Assembly: GCA_963802375.1 (NCBI GenBank)
Contig: CAWDIJ010000013.1
Span: forward strand, 62,001-126,000
DNA: 64,000 bases
From: JACDAN01 sp963802375
GTDB taxonomy: Bacteria; Actinomycetota; Thermoleophilia; Gaiellales; Gaiellaceae
Direction: 5' to 3'
The notes beneath the pieces are model-generated. The model made no database searches. It was not told the DNA's origin and saw only the letters and a list, made by a program, of their open reading frames with translations. The position numbers and the translations under genes are program-made. This document shows positions 9,658 to 17,728 of this stretch, piece after piece. Every line of letters starts with the position of its first letter. The stretch's first letter is position 1.

Positions 9658-10518
9658 ATGAGCGGCGAACACACCAGGGCGGCCATCTGGGCGCAGCCGG
9701 ACTGGCTCCGCCAGGTGCCGGCGGACAAGCGCCTGCCGGCCTCGAGAATCCTGTTCACGGGGTGCGGGACGTCGTTCCACGCGGCCCAGACCGGGGGCGA
9801 AGCGGTGCAGGCACTCGATCTCGTGCTGCGACCCGATCGCGACGCAGAGGTGCTCGTGGCGATCAGCCACGAGGGGACGACGAAGCTGACGCTCGAGGCG
9901 GTGCGTGCATGGCAGGGCGAGAAGTGGCTCGTGACCGGCGCGCCGGACAGCCCAATCGCCGCCGAGTGCGACGACGTGGTCGTCGCGGCCCCGGAGATCG
10001 AGAAGAGCTGGTGCCACACGGCGAGCTACACCTCGGCAGTGGCGGCGATTGCAGCGATGCGTGGCCAGGACATCTCGGAGCTGCCCGAGGCCGTCGAGGA
10101 AGAGCTCGAGCGGCCGGCGCTCGCCACCGACCACCAGCGGTTCCTGGTCGCCGGCGCCGGCTCGGCCTGGCCGACGGTGCAGGAGGCGGTCCTGAAGCTC
10201 CGGGAAGGAGCGTTCGCCGCAGCCGAGGCGCACCACACCGAGCAGCTCCTGCACGGCCATCTGGCGGGCGTCGACGAGACCGTGCGCTGCTTCGTGCTCG
10301 AGGGCGAAGGCCGGGCCGCTGAGCGTGCGCGCGATGCGCTCGCCGCCCTGCGTGAGCTCGGCTGCGACGTCGAGTTCGTCCCAACGCGTCATCCCGTGGT
10401 GGACATCGTCCGCTTCCAGCTCCTGACGCTGGCCCTGGCCGAGAAGCGCGGCGTGAACCCGGATCACATCCGCACGGACGACCCGCGCTGGAAGCGGGCC
10501 CGTGAGTCGTACGACTAG
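9658..10518 (+). CDS. SIS domain sugar isomerase-like protein
   Basis: This 286-residue protein matches the isomerase half of glucosamine-6-phosphate synthase without the glutaminase domain. The first SIS module has ILFTGCGTSFHAA (about residues 31-43) and VAISHEGTT; the second has FLVAGAGSAWPTVQEAVLKLREG and the histidine-containing AHHTEQLLHGHLAG. It probably binds and isomerises or deaminates a phosphosugar, but the substrate is unknown. The ATG at 9658 faces the thioesterase gene. The stop is directly followed by a 12-base inverted repeat. Confidence 0.82.
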   Translation: MSGEHTRAAIWAQPDWLRQVPADKRLPASRILFTGCGTSFHAAQTGGEAVQALDLVLRPDRDAEVLVAISHEGTTKLTLEAVRAWQGEKWLVTGAPDSPIAAECDDVVVAAPEIEKSWCHTASYTSAVAAIAAMRGQDISELPEAVEEELERPALATDHQRFLVAGAGSAWPTVQEAVLKLREGAFAAAEAHHTEQLLHGHLAGVDETVRCFVLEGEGRAAERARDALAALRELGCDVEFVPTRHPVVDIVRFQLLTLALAEKRGVNPDHIRTDDPRWKRARESYD

Positions 10519-10689
10519 TAGGAGGGTCTGACGAAACACCGGCTGTGCCGCCAGGCCGCGCTGCTCGCCCCCAGGTCTGCGTCCTCAGTCGCGCGCCCGT
10601 ATCTCGCTCGATACGGGCGCTCCCTGCGTCCTTGCCTGGGAACGAGCATCGCACCCTGGCAACGAGCGCTGTTCCGCCAGACCCTCCTA
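10519..10689. repeat. 12-base inverted repeat framing repeat copy 2
   Basis: TAGGAGGGTCTG (10519-10530) and its perfect complement CAGACCCTCCTA (10678-10689) enclose repeat copy 2. The left arm begins one base after the SIS stop and the right arm contains the stop of the convergent TPM gene, so the unit fills the whole intergenic gap. It could form a long outer stem and serve as a bidirectional terminator. Confidence 0.7.
10542..10672 (+). repeat. Structured dispersed repeat, family 1, copy 2
   Basis: Outer stem CCCAGG (10570-10575) pairs with CCTGGG (10635-10640). Inner 11-base stem GCGCCCGTATC (10593-10603) pairs with GATACGGGCGC (10610-10620) around a 6-base loop. The same conserved strings as in copy 1 lie between stems, while the stem sequences differ but still pair. 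Confidence 0.8.
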
Positions 10690-11928
10690 GAACCCTCCTC
10701 CGTCGCCTCCGCCGCCGAAGTCCCCTCCGCCTCCGACGTCTCCGCCGCCTCCGAAGTCTCCGCCGCCCCCGAAGTCGCCCCCACCGAGATCGCTGAACCC
10801 ACCGGCGTCCGCCTGCGGGGTGAAGGCGGACCCGGCGAGGAGTCCTCCCGCGGCCAGGCCGAAGAACCCGAACGCCCAGGGCTGGAAGTAGGCGGGCGCG
10901 TCCCAGAGCGGTCTCTGCCGGCCGTTCACCGTGATCTGTCGGGTGTCGGGCTCCTCGCCGGCGTTCAGCCGCCGGGCGTCGGCCTCGCAGGCCGGCACCT
11001 TGATCGGGCCGCCGTAGGGGGACGTCCAGGTCACGTCCTCAACCGACGTGCCATGCCGCGGGTCGAAGAAGCACGGAGGACGGGCCTCCGGGAGGGGCTT
11101 GCCGGCGAGCTGGGCCTTGGCCGCATCCATCTGGTGGCGCGAGTCGACGAGCGCCGTGGTGACACGCGCGATGTCCTCGGGCGAGCGGGCGCGGTCGAAC
11201 GCGTCGTCGGCCCGCTGGTACGCCTCCATTGCGCGGAGGTAGGCGGCCTTCGCTTCGGGGTGGGTCTCGACCTCCTCGTCCAGTCCGACGACGTCGTCGG
11301 CGAGCGCGACGAGATCCTCGCGTGCGACCGCCTTCACCTCGGCGAGCTCGCGTTCGCGCTGGCGCCGGCGCCGGAGGGCGCGGAAGCCGAGGAGTGCGGC
11401 GATTGCGCCCCCGACGGCCAGGAGCCAGGACGGAAAGCCGCCGCCGCCCTCGTCGCCGGCCGACTCGGTCGACCCCGCCCGGACGTCGCCCACGCGGCTC
11501 GCGAAGTCCATCAGGACGGCGGCGACTCCCTCCTCGTTGTTGGTGAGGAACGCACGGGTCGCGAGTGCCGGAGCCTGATCCCGCGCGAGGTCGTTGCTGA
11601 CTGCCCGGAACTCGTTACCCACGACGACCGCGTAGACACCCTGCCGGCCGAGACGTTCCCCGAGCTGGAACGCGACATCCGTGCTCGAGCCGCCGGCCTC
11701 GCGGCGAGCCGACGGCGGCAGGATCGCGATGAAGAGCGGTGCGGCGCCGTTCTCCTCGATCGCGCCCCGCAGCTGGTCCGCCTCGGCTTCGGTCAGCGCG
11801 TCGGTGCCCGGATGGACGTAGACCGGGTCGGAGCGGAGCGCCTCGGCGCCCTGGTCGAGCACCGGGGACTGCGCCGCCGCGGGCGCGGCCAGGACGAGCG
11901 TCACAAGGATGACGAGCGCAACTCTCAA
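10687..11928 (-). CDS. TPM domain secreted/membrane protein with Gly-rich tail
   Basis: This 413-residue envelope protein has an N-terminal signal peptide (MRVALVILVTLVLAAPAAAQ), a TPM-like domain (about residues 35-150), a membrane segment near residues 167-185 followed by a basic stop-transfer RRRRQRER, a coiled helical part, a second hydrophobic stretch (FGFFGLAAGGLLAGSAF) and a low-complexity tail of GGGGDFGGGGDF units. TPM proteins are membrane-anchored factors linked to photosystem repair in plants and of unclear role in bacteria. Its ATG overlaps the stop of the upstream epimerase gene (ATGA). Confidence 0.8.
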   Translation of the reverse strand: MRVALVILVTLVLAAPAAAQSPVLDQGAEALRSDPVYVHPGTDALTEAEADQLRGAIEENGAAPLFIAILPPSARREAGGSSTDVAFQLGERLGRQGVYAVVVGNEFRAVSNDLARDQAPALATRAFLTNNEEGVAAVLMDFASRVGDVRAGSTESAGDEGGGGFPSWLLAVGGAIAALLGFRALRRRRQRERELAEVKAVAREDLVALADDVVGLDEEVETHPEAKAAYLRAMEAYQRADDAFDRARSPEDIARVTTALVDSRHQMDAAKAQLAGKPLPEARPPCFFDPRHGTSVEDVTWTSPYGGPIKVPACEADARRLNAGEEPDTRQITVNGRQRPLWDAPAYFQPWAFGFFGLAAGGLLAGSAFTPQADAGGFSDLGGGDFGGGGDFGGGGDVGGGGDFGGGGDGGGF

Positions 11929-12893
11929 CCTCGCCAGGCCTCCAGCAGCTCGCGTTCGCGCTCGGGCTTCATCCCCGCCTCGTCGGTCGTCTCGGCCGCG
12001 TCAAGTGTGCCCTGGATCGTTTCCTCGAGCGGCCGGTGCTCGAGGCCTGCCGCCTCAGCGCGGGAGACGTTGGCTTGGTTCATCCCGACCCATTCTGGAT
12101 CGGCGAGCCACAGCGGGAGCTCCATCCACTCGCCGACGTCGTGCCGTGTGAGGAAGTCGTCCGGGATCCAGACCGGGGTCGCATCCGAGCCGGTCACCGA
12201 CCGCGCCGAGGCGATCAGCTCTCCCCACGCGACACCCGAGCGGGTCGCGTTGAAGGCTCCGCCCTCGTTGCGCTCGAGCAGCTCGACCAGCCAGCGGCCG
12301 AGATCGCGCACGTCGACGAACTGGACGGTGCGCTCGGGCGGCGCGGGTACGACCATCTCGCCTCCGCGCGTAGTCCGGTGCGGCCAGTACGTGAACCGCC
12401 CCGTCGGGTCGTGAGGCCCAACGATCAGCCCGGGCCGGACGATCGTCGCCCGGTGGCCGTAGACCTCCCAGACGGCGTCCTCGCAGAGGGCTTTCAGTGC
12501 GCCGTAGTTCTCGTATTCCGGAAGCATCTCGTCGATCGGCTGGTCGCCGAGCTCGGCCCTCGGCGAGTTCTCGTTCGGGCCCTTGCTGAAGTCGGCATAG
12601 ACAGAGACGCTGGAGACGAAGAGGTAACGGCCGACCGAGGCCTTCAGCGCCTCGGCGGACCGCCGGACGACGTGCGGGAAGTAGCCGGACGGATCGACGA
12701 CGGCGTCCCACTGCCCACCCCCGAGCAGCGAGAGATCCTTGGTCCGGTCGCCGCGGATCGTCTCGACCTCCGGGAAGAGGTCCGGGTTGGTCTCGCCGCG
12801 GTTGAAGAGGGTGACGTCGTGACCCCCCTCGAGCGCGGACTCGACGGTCGCGCGACCGAGGAATTTCGTCCCGCCGAGAACGAGGATCTTCAC
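11925..12893 (-). CDS. NAD-dependent epimerase/dehydratase family protein
   Basis: This extended short-chain dehydrogenase of 322 residues has the NAD motif LVLGGTKFLG near the N-terminus, a discriminating Arg in LFNRGE, and the active-site region SVSVYADF and NYGALKALCE (YxxxK type). It resembles the isoflavone reductase/UDP-glucose epimerase side of the family; the substrate is not predictable. The GTG start at 12893 directly begins the Rossmann strand VKILVLGG. Longer versions of this frame run back over the promoter region of the divergent mscS-like gene. Confidence 0.8.
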   Translation of the reverse strand: MKILVLGGTKFLGRATVESALEGGHDVTLFNRGETNPDLFPEVETIRGDRTKDLSLLGGGQWDAVVDPSGYFPHVVRRSAEALKASVGRYLFVSSVSVYADFSKGPNENSPRAELGDQPIDEMLPEYENYGALKALCEDAVWEVYGHRATIVRPGLIVGPHDPTGRFTYWPHRTTRGGEMVVPAPPERTVQFVDVRDLGRWLVELLERNEGGAFNATRSGVAWGELIASARSVTGSDATPVWIPDDFLTRHDVGEWMELPLWLADPEWVGMNQANVSRAEAAGLEHRPLEETIQGTLDAAETTDEAGMKPERERELLEAWRG

Positions 12894-12972
12894 CTTCTGG
12901 TGAGCCCCCGTAAGGATTCTTTGAAAACGCTCGGGCAACACATGGGCTCTCGGTAGCTTGCCTGTGGAACCC

Positions 12973-13863
12973 ATGGTTGGCGCACTCACAATCGTTCTCC
13001 TCTTCGCGGCCGCCTGGCTGCTCGCGCGCTGCGCGGCGTTCGTCGCGCTCAAAGTGCTGGTCTGGAACGACCGCCGCTCGGCCGACCACGACCTCACGAA
13101 GGCCGGGAAGATGACACGACTCAAGCGGCGCGAGACCCAGGTCTCGATCGTCCGCAACGCCATCACGTACCTCGCCTTCGCGGGTGCTGCAGTGCTCTCC
13201 GTCGGCCAGCTGATCGGCGGTGTCGATCGCCTGACGGCAATTGCCGGTGCGTCGTTCCTCCTGATCCTCGTCGGCTTCGCGGTGCAGCGAGTCCTGATGG
13301 ACATCATCGCCGGGCTCGCCATGTTCATCGAGCGCTGGTACTCGGTCGGCGACACGATCCAGATCCCGATGCACGAGCTGCAGGGCGTCGTCGAGGACAT
13401 GTCGCTCCGCCACACCCGCCTGCGGACGCTGGACGGCGAGGTGATCCATATCCACAACTCCCAGATCCCCTCGGTTCGGGTGCTCCCGGGCGGCGCGAAG
13501 GAGCTGCGGCTCGAAGTCTTCGTGACCGACCAGGAGAAGGGGGTCGAGATGGTCGACTCCGTCGCATCGATCCTGCCCGAGGGCCCGACGACGTTCTTCC
13601 GCAAGCCGCGGATCGAGCAGGTCGACGAGCTGTCGGAGAGGCTGTTCCGGATCTCGGTCCGCGCGTCGGTGGCGCCGGGTCGCGAATGGCTGGTCGACGG
13701 CTTCTTCGCCGACCTCATCCGGGAGCGCGCTGACGATGGTGTGATCGCCCACGGGCCCGTGACACTCTCCGTGGACGAGTCGGCCGCGCGGAGCTACGCG
13801 CGCTCCTCGGCGCTCACACGCCGCAGCTTGGAATTCACGCCAGCTATCCGGCGAGCTTCCTGA
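12973..13863 (+). CDS. MscS family mechanosensitive ion channel
   Basis: This compact MscS-type channel of about 296 residues has N-terminal hydrophobic helices (residues 1-35 and 60-95) and the pore-proximal helix ASFLLILVGFAVQRVLMDIIAG, followed by the beta domain signature FIERWYSVGDTIQIP and the mixed C-terminal domain. It releases solutes on osmotic downshock. The start could be ATG 12973, GTG 12964 or TTG 12958; none has a good ribosome site. It ends in the convergent gap that holds repeat copy 3. Confidence 0.87.
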   Translation: MVGALTIVLLFAAAWLLARCAAFVALKVLVWNDRRSADHDLTKAGKMTRLKRRETQVSIVRNAITYLAFAGAAVLSVGQLIGGVDRLTAIAGASFLLILVGFAVQRVLMDIIAGLAMFIERWYSVGDTIQIPMHELQGVVEDMSLRHTRLRTLDGEVIHIHNSQIPSVRVLPGGAKELRLEVFVTDQEKGVEMVDSVASILPEGPTTFFRKPRIEQVDELSERLFRISVRASVAPGREWLVDGFFADLIRERADDGVIAHGPVTLSVDESAARSYARSSALTRRSLEFTPAIRRAS

Positions 13864-13878
13864 GCCTCTGACGTGACG

Positions 13879-13999
13879 TGGCCTCGTCGTCGGGGTGCGA
13901 TGGGGCGCGCGAGGCAAGGACGCAGGGAGCGTTCGTATCCGCAGTGATACGGGCGCGACTGAGGACGCCGCCTCGCGTGTTCCAGCGCGGCCCGTCGGC
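13879..13999 (-). repeat. Structured dispersed repeat, family 1, copy 3
   Basis: This inverted copy has outer stem CGCGAGGC (13908-13915) pairing with GCCTCGCG (13970-13977) and inner stem CGTATC (13934-13939) pairing with GATACG (13946-13951) around a 6-base loop. The conserved inter-stem strings of copies 1 and 2 are present on the minus strand. It fills the gap between two convergent genes. Confidence 0.8.
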
Positions 14000-14015
14000 T
14001 CAGTGCCTCGTCGCG

Positions 14016-15137
14016 TTAGAGGCTCTCTAGCTCGTCGAGCAGCCGGTCGACCTCGTCGGCCGTGTTGTAGTGGACGATGCCGACGCGGACTGCGCCGTCC
14101 TGCAGGCCGAGGCGCTTCATCACCTCGAGCGCGTAGTAGTCCCCGTCCCAGACGAAGATTCCGTGCTCGCCGAGGTGGGCGGCGACTTCGGTCGGTGACC
14201 GGCCCTCGACGTTGAGCGCGAACGTCGGCACGCGTCCCTCCATCGTGGGCTCGCCGTAGAGCGTGACGCCGCTGGGCAACCCGGCGAGGAACCGCTCGCC
14301 GAGCTCGCGCTCGTATGCCGTTATGGCGTCAAAGCCGATCGACTCGACGTACCCGACGGCGGCGACGAAGCCGGCGAGGAGCTCGTGCTGCGCCGTCCCG
14401 GTCTCGTAGCCGGGCGCCGGGCGCACCTTGTAGGGCCGCCAGCGGTCGAGCAGCTCCCGGCGGGCGAACGCCAGCCCGAGGTGGGGCCCGTAGAACTTGT
14501 ACGGCGAGCAGAGGAGGACGTCGGCGCCGATCGCGGCCACGTCGATCGGCCCGTGCGGCGCGTAGTGGACGGCGTCCACCCACGCGAGCGCGCCCGTGTC
14601 GTGCGCGAGCTCGCAGATCCGCGCCGCTTCGACGAGCGTGCCGAGCGCGTTCGACGCCCAGGGAAAGGCGACGACTCGCGTCCGGTCGGAGAGCTGCTCC
14701 TCGAGATCGGAGAGGTCGTAGTCCGCGAAGCGCACGACGAGGCCGAGGTCGTGCGCGAGCTCGAGCCACGGCGCCACGTTCGCGTCATGGTCGAGCCGGG
14801 TCGTGACGATCTCGTCGCCCTCACGTAGCTCCCGTCCGACGGTCCGCGTGAGCATGAAGTTGAGGTTCGTCATGCTCGGCCCGAAGATCGCTTCGCCCGC
14901 CGAGCAGCCGAGGAAGCGGCCGGCGGTCCCGTGCGCCGCTTCCACCAGCTCGCCGGTCCGGCGGCTCGTTTCGAACTGGCCGCCGACGTTGGCGTTCGAC
15001 TCCCGGAGGTAGCCGGCGATCGCATCGATCACCTCGTCCGGCACTTGTGTCCCGGCCGGTCCGTCGAAGAACGCGTACGGGCGGCGAAGCGCAGAGAAGC
15101 GTGCGCGGACCGCCTCGACATCGAGCCCTACGCGCAC
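14016..15137 (-). CDS. Cysteine desulfurase-like aminotransferase class V protein (SufS subfamily)
   Basis: This PLP-dependent class V enzyme of 373 residues has the Schiff-base lysine in SPYKFYGPHLG (near residue 215) and the PLP-binding Asp/His in WVDAVHYAPHG. It matches the cysteine desulfurase-like group that acts outside the main Fe-S operon; no SufBCD or SufU gene is near. The GTG at 15137 is chosen because the reading frame further upstream is antisense to the esterase gene and lacks homology. It overlaps the esterase stop by 10 bases, so the two are coupled. Confidence 0.83.
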   Translation of the reverse strand: MRVGLDVEAVRARFSALRRPYAFFDGPAGTQVPDEVIDAIAGYLRESNANVGGQFETSRRTGELVEAAHGTAGRFLGCSAGEAIFGPSMTNLNFMLTRTVGRELREGDEIVTTRLDHDANVAPWLELAHDLGLVVRFADYDLSDLEEQLSDRTRVVAFPWASNALGTLVEAARICELAHDTGALAWVDAVHYAPHGPIDVAAIGADVLLCSPYKFYGPHLGLAFARRELLDRWRPYKVRPAPGYETGTAQHELLAGFVAAVGYVESIGFDAITAYERELGERFLAGLPSGVTLYGEPTMEGRVPTFALNVEGRSPTEVAAHLGEHGIFVWDGDYYALEVMKRLGLQDGAVRVGIVHYNTADEVDRLLDELESL

Positions 15138-15892
15138 GACCTCAACGCCCGGTAGTAGAACTGGAGGTACTCGCCCACGTGCTCGCGCCAGTAGGCGGTC
15201 GAGTGCTCGCCGGGCGGCGTCTTCGCCGGCGCATCGACCAGGGCGCCGAGACGGACCGTGTTGGTCCGGAAGCTGTCCTCGAGGCCCACGTCGAGCCACA
15301 CCTGTGCTCCCCGGAAGAGGCTTGGATTTGCCTGCGCAAGCTCGAGCACGTCGTGGCGCTCGAAGTCCTCGACGTCGTCGAACGCGCCTTCAGGCGTTTG
15401 GCCGCCGCCCTCCCAGAGTGCCGGCGAATGTGCGCCGACGCCGCAGAAGCGACGCTGCCGGGCCAGGTCGAGCGCGCCGAACCCGCCCATCGAGAAGCCG
15501 CCGATCGCCTCCCTTCGCGGGTCGGTGTCCAGGCGGTCCCGGGCCGCCGGGATCGCCTCTTCGAGGATGTGCGTCCCCCAGTCGAAGTCGTCGCGGTCGT
15601 GGTAGTAGCTGTGGTCGCCGCCGTCGACGAGCAAGAGCGCGGGCGCGTTCGTCCCCATCCGCTCGAGCGAATCGACCAGCTCGGACCAGAGGAGCTCGCG
15701 CGGAGAGCCGCCCCGCTCGTGCAGGAGAACGAGCAGCGGCGCGCCGTCCTGCTGCGCCGGAACGACGCGGTGCCGCCTCGACCCCAGCACGAGCGGCTCG
15801 CCGACCGTGGACTCGTCTTCACCGCCCCGGTACCACGAGTACGCGATCGCACCGACGGCGACGAGGATTCCCGTCAGGAGGATCCACTTCAC
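15128..15892 (-). CDS. Membrane-anchored esterase, alpha/beta hydrolase fold
   Basis: This 254-residue protein has an N-terminal membrane anchor or signal (residues 1-20, ILLTGILVAVGAIAYSWY) and an esterase domain with nucleophile motif GGFSMGGFGALDLA (Ser near residue 135) and an oxyanion region LLVLLHERGG. It resembles putative esterases of the antigen 85/esterase D type. It stands in a set of three genes (OsmC, esterase, SufS-like) with 4- and 10-base overlaps. The substrate is unknown; extracytoplasmic location is likely. Confidence 0.78.
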   Translation of the reverse strand: MKWILLTGILVAVGAIAYSWYRGGEDESTVGEPLVLGSRRHRVVPAQQDGAPLLVLLHERGGSPRELLWSELVDSLERMGTNAPALLLVDGGDHSYYHDRDDFDWGTHILEEAIPAARDRLDTDPRREAIGGFSMGGFGALDLARQRRFCGVGAHSPALWEGGGQTPEGAFDDVEDFERHDVLELAQANPSLFRGAQVWLDVGLEDSFRTNTVRLGALVDAPAKTPPGEHSTAYWREHVGEYLQFYYRALRSCA

Positions 15893-16296
15893 AGGTCACG
15901 GCCGTTGACCCGCCAGCTGTACCTCGGCGCCGGGTCAAGGGAGGCGCCGATGAAGCAGCCCCATTCGGCGCTCTGGAGCAGGCTGCGGAGCTCGTCGTCC
16001 GCGAGCTCGCCGGTGAGCTGGACGTCGAGCTTGCATTCGAAGCTGACGAACCCGTAGCGCTCCTGCTCCTCGCGCCGGGTCACCGTGCCGGACGCGTAGG
16101 CGGACGTGCTGACCTCAACGTCCTTCTGCTGGGCGAAGTGCTCGAGGCTCGAGATCGAGCAGCGGGCGAGCGCCGCCAGCAGCAGATGCTCGGCGCTGAC
16201 TTCACCCTCGATGGTGGCTGGATGGCCGTCCGCCGACAGGCCTCCGCGCTCGTCGAGCGAGATCCAGTAGTCGAAATGCTTCGCGCGGAGTGCCAC
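15889..16296 (-). CDS. OsmC/Ohr family protein
   Basis: This small redox protein of 135 residues belongs to the OsmC family, which reduces organic hydroperoxides through two cysteines. Both are present: Cys in ALARCSISSLEHFA (near residue 46) and Cys in EWGCFIGASLDP (near residue 113). The family signature SAEHLLLAALARC is clear. It leads a three-gene set and overlaps the esterase start by ATGA. Confidence 0.85.
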   Translation of the reverse strand: MALRAKHFDYWISLDERGGLSADGHPATIEGEVSAEHLLLAALARCSISSLEHFAQQKDVEVSTSAYASGTVTRREEQERYGFVSFECKLDVQLTGELADDELRSLLQSAEWGCFIGASLDPAPRYSWRVNGRDL

Positions 16297-16324
16297 CGTC
16301 CGGTGGGCAATTTACGGTCAGATC

Positions 16325-16519
16325 GTGCGGTTGCGCGTGTTGAACGAAGCAGAGTGCTACGCCCGCTGCTACGGGTTCCACGAGGAGGCCGTGCAGGTGA
16401 TCGAGATCCAGCCGCGCTCGACCCGGTATCAAGCGACGCTCAGTGGCGAAGACATCAGGCGACTCTTCGAGGTCCGGCTCGACGCGCGCGAGCCGGAGCT
16501 CGAGCTCGAAGCCGCCTAG
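16325..16519 (+). CDS. Small hypothetical protein, 64 residues
   Basis: A GTG-started frame encodes 64 residues with two cysteines close together (ECYARCYGF) and an acidic tail (EPELELEAA). Codon third positions are mostly G or C, as in its neighbours, which supports coding. No family is recognised. Its stop is directly followed by a relic of a mug gene. Confidence 0.5.
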   Translation: MRLRVLNEAECYARCYGFHEEAVQVIEIQPRSTRYQATLSGEDIRRLFEVRLDAREPELELEAA

Positions 16520-16559
16520 CAGTCCCCGATGTCCTTGCGCCCGGCCTGCGCGTGGTCTT
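16519..16559 (+). pseudogene. Fragment of a mug-like N-terminus
   Basis: The 41 bases translate as AVPDVLAPGLRVV, nearly the same as AVPDVLAPGLQVVF at the start of the intact mug gene 500 bases downstream, then lose similarity. The DNA is similar but not identical, so it is an old duplication or the stump of a former mug start. Confidence 0.6.
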
Positions 16560-16611
16560 GAGGAGTAGTCCTCTTTACCTCCCGAGCTGACCGCAACCGG
16601 TGAGGACAGGG

Positions 16612-16881
16612 CTACGACTCGATGTACACCGTCAGGGGTTGGACGACGCCGTGCGCTTCCATCCGCGCAACGACCTCAGCGGGCGGCGCGGCCAGCATCG
16701 ACGTCATCGCATCGATGTCGGCAACGTCGGCGCAGATAGCGATGTTGTTACTGCCGTCCTGCGCGACGTAGTCGATCACGTTGCTGCCGGTTCCCGACTC
16801 GAGGGCCGCGGCGCGTTCCGACTTGCCTTGCAGCCAGCGGTCGATGTCCTGGACGGCGTGGGTGATGACGACCTTCGGCAT
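16612..16881 (-). CDS. Small hypothetical protein, ferredoxin-like fold suspected
   Basis: This 89-residue protein starts MPKVVITHAVQDIDRWLQGK and has the beta-alpha-beta pattern of small dimeric alpha-beta barrel proteins (antibiotic monooxygenase-like), with no catalytic motif visible. A GGGAG ribosome site precedes the ATG by six bases. It lies between the mug relic and the intact mug gene on the opposite strand. Confidence 0.6.
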   Translation of the reverse strand: MPKVVITHAVQDIDRWLQGKSERAAALESGTGSNVIDYVAQDGSNNIAICADVADIDAMTSMLAAPPAEVVARMEAHGVVQPLTVYIES

Positions 16882-17007
16882 GTTGACTCCCTTCAGTGGC
16901 GAGTAGCGGTCTGGGTCGCCGACCCTACAGGCGTTGATCCTCGCGAGCAGGTGCGCCGCCTCTTCGAGGACGGCTGGGCGGGCGCGAAGCAGCCGTACGA
17001 TCAGGAG

Positions 17008-17538
17008 ATGGACACCGTCGCAGAGAGCGCGGTCCCGGACGTTCTAGCGCCTGGCCTCCAGGTCGTCTTCTGCGGGATCAATCCGGGCCGCTGGTCGGAC
17101 GCGGCGGGCGCGCACTTCGCGAACCCGCGGAACGACTTCTGGCGGCTGCTCCACGACGCCGGCTTCACCCCGCGCCTGTATGCGCCTGAGGAGCAGAACG
17201 ATCTACTCGCGCTCGGCCTCGGGCTGACGAACGCCGCCTACCGCACGACGCCGGGATCGGGCGACTTGCGGCGGGCCGATTTCGTTGGCTCGGCTGCGCG
17301 GCTGGAAGCAATTGCGGGCGAACTCCATCCGGCGTGGATTGCCTTCGTCGGCAAGGAGGCCTACCGAGGCACGTTCAACGAGCGGCCGGAGCTCGGCGTC
17401 CAGGAGCGCCGACTGAGCGAAACCCAGCTCTTCGTCCTCCCGTCGACGTCTCCGGCGAACGCCGCCGTCCCGTATCACGAGCGGCTCCGCTGGTTCGGGG
17501 AGCTCGCCGCGCTCGTGTCTGCGTCTAGCGGTTCTTGA
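17008..17538 (+). CDS. mug: G/U mismatch-specific uracil-DNA glycosylase
   Basis: This Mug/TDG family base-excision enzyme removes uracil or thymine opposite guanine. The active-site motif I VVFCGINPGRWS (about residues 20-31) carries the Asn used for water activation, and motif II is VLPSTSPANAA. At about 176 residues the length is normal. The ATG at 17008 has no spaced ribosome site; an in-frame GTG about 55 bases upstream is an alternative. A relic of the same gene lies near 16.5 kb. Confidence 0.88.
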   Translation: MDTVAESAVPDVLAPGLQVVFCGINPGRWSDAAGAHFANPRNDFWRLLHDAGFTPRLYAPEEQNDLLALGLGLTNAAYRTTPGSGDLRRADFVGSAARLEAIAGELHPAWIAFVGKEAYRGTFNERPELGVQERRLSETQLFVLPSTSPANAAVPYHERLRWFGELAALVSASSGS

Positions 17539-17719
17539 TCGCGCGGCGGATCGAACGGGCGACGTAAAGCGCCGACTTGAGGAAGAAGAGCGCGCCGATG
17601 ATCGCGCGCACCTGGTTCGCGGTCAGCGGCGTCCGCTTGCTGACAGGCTTCTCGATTTTCTGAGCGAAGCGCTCGCGCCAGCCGATGAGCGGCGCTTCGA
17701 GTGTCTGAGTCTTGTTCAT
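17525..17719 (-). CDS. Small hypothetical protein, 64 residues
   Basis: This basic 64-residue protein contains an amphipathic or weakly hydrophobic segment (AIIGALFFLKSALYVARSI) that could be membrane-associated. It stands just downstream of nadE on the same strand and overlaps the end of mug by 14 bases. No family is recognised. Confidence 0.5.
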   Translation of the reverse strand: MNKTQTLEAPLIGWRERFAQKIEKPVSKRTPLTANQVRAIIGALFFLKSALYVARSIRRAIKNR

Positions 17720-17728
17720 GACCCCGTC

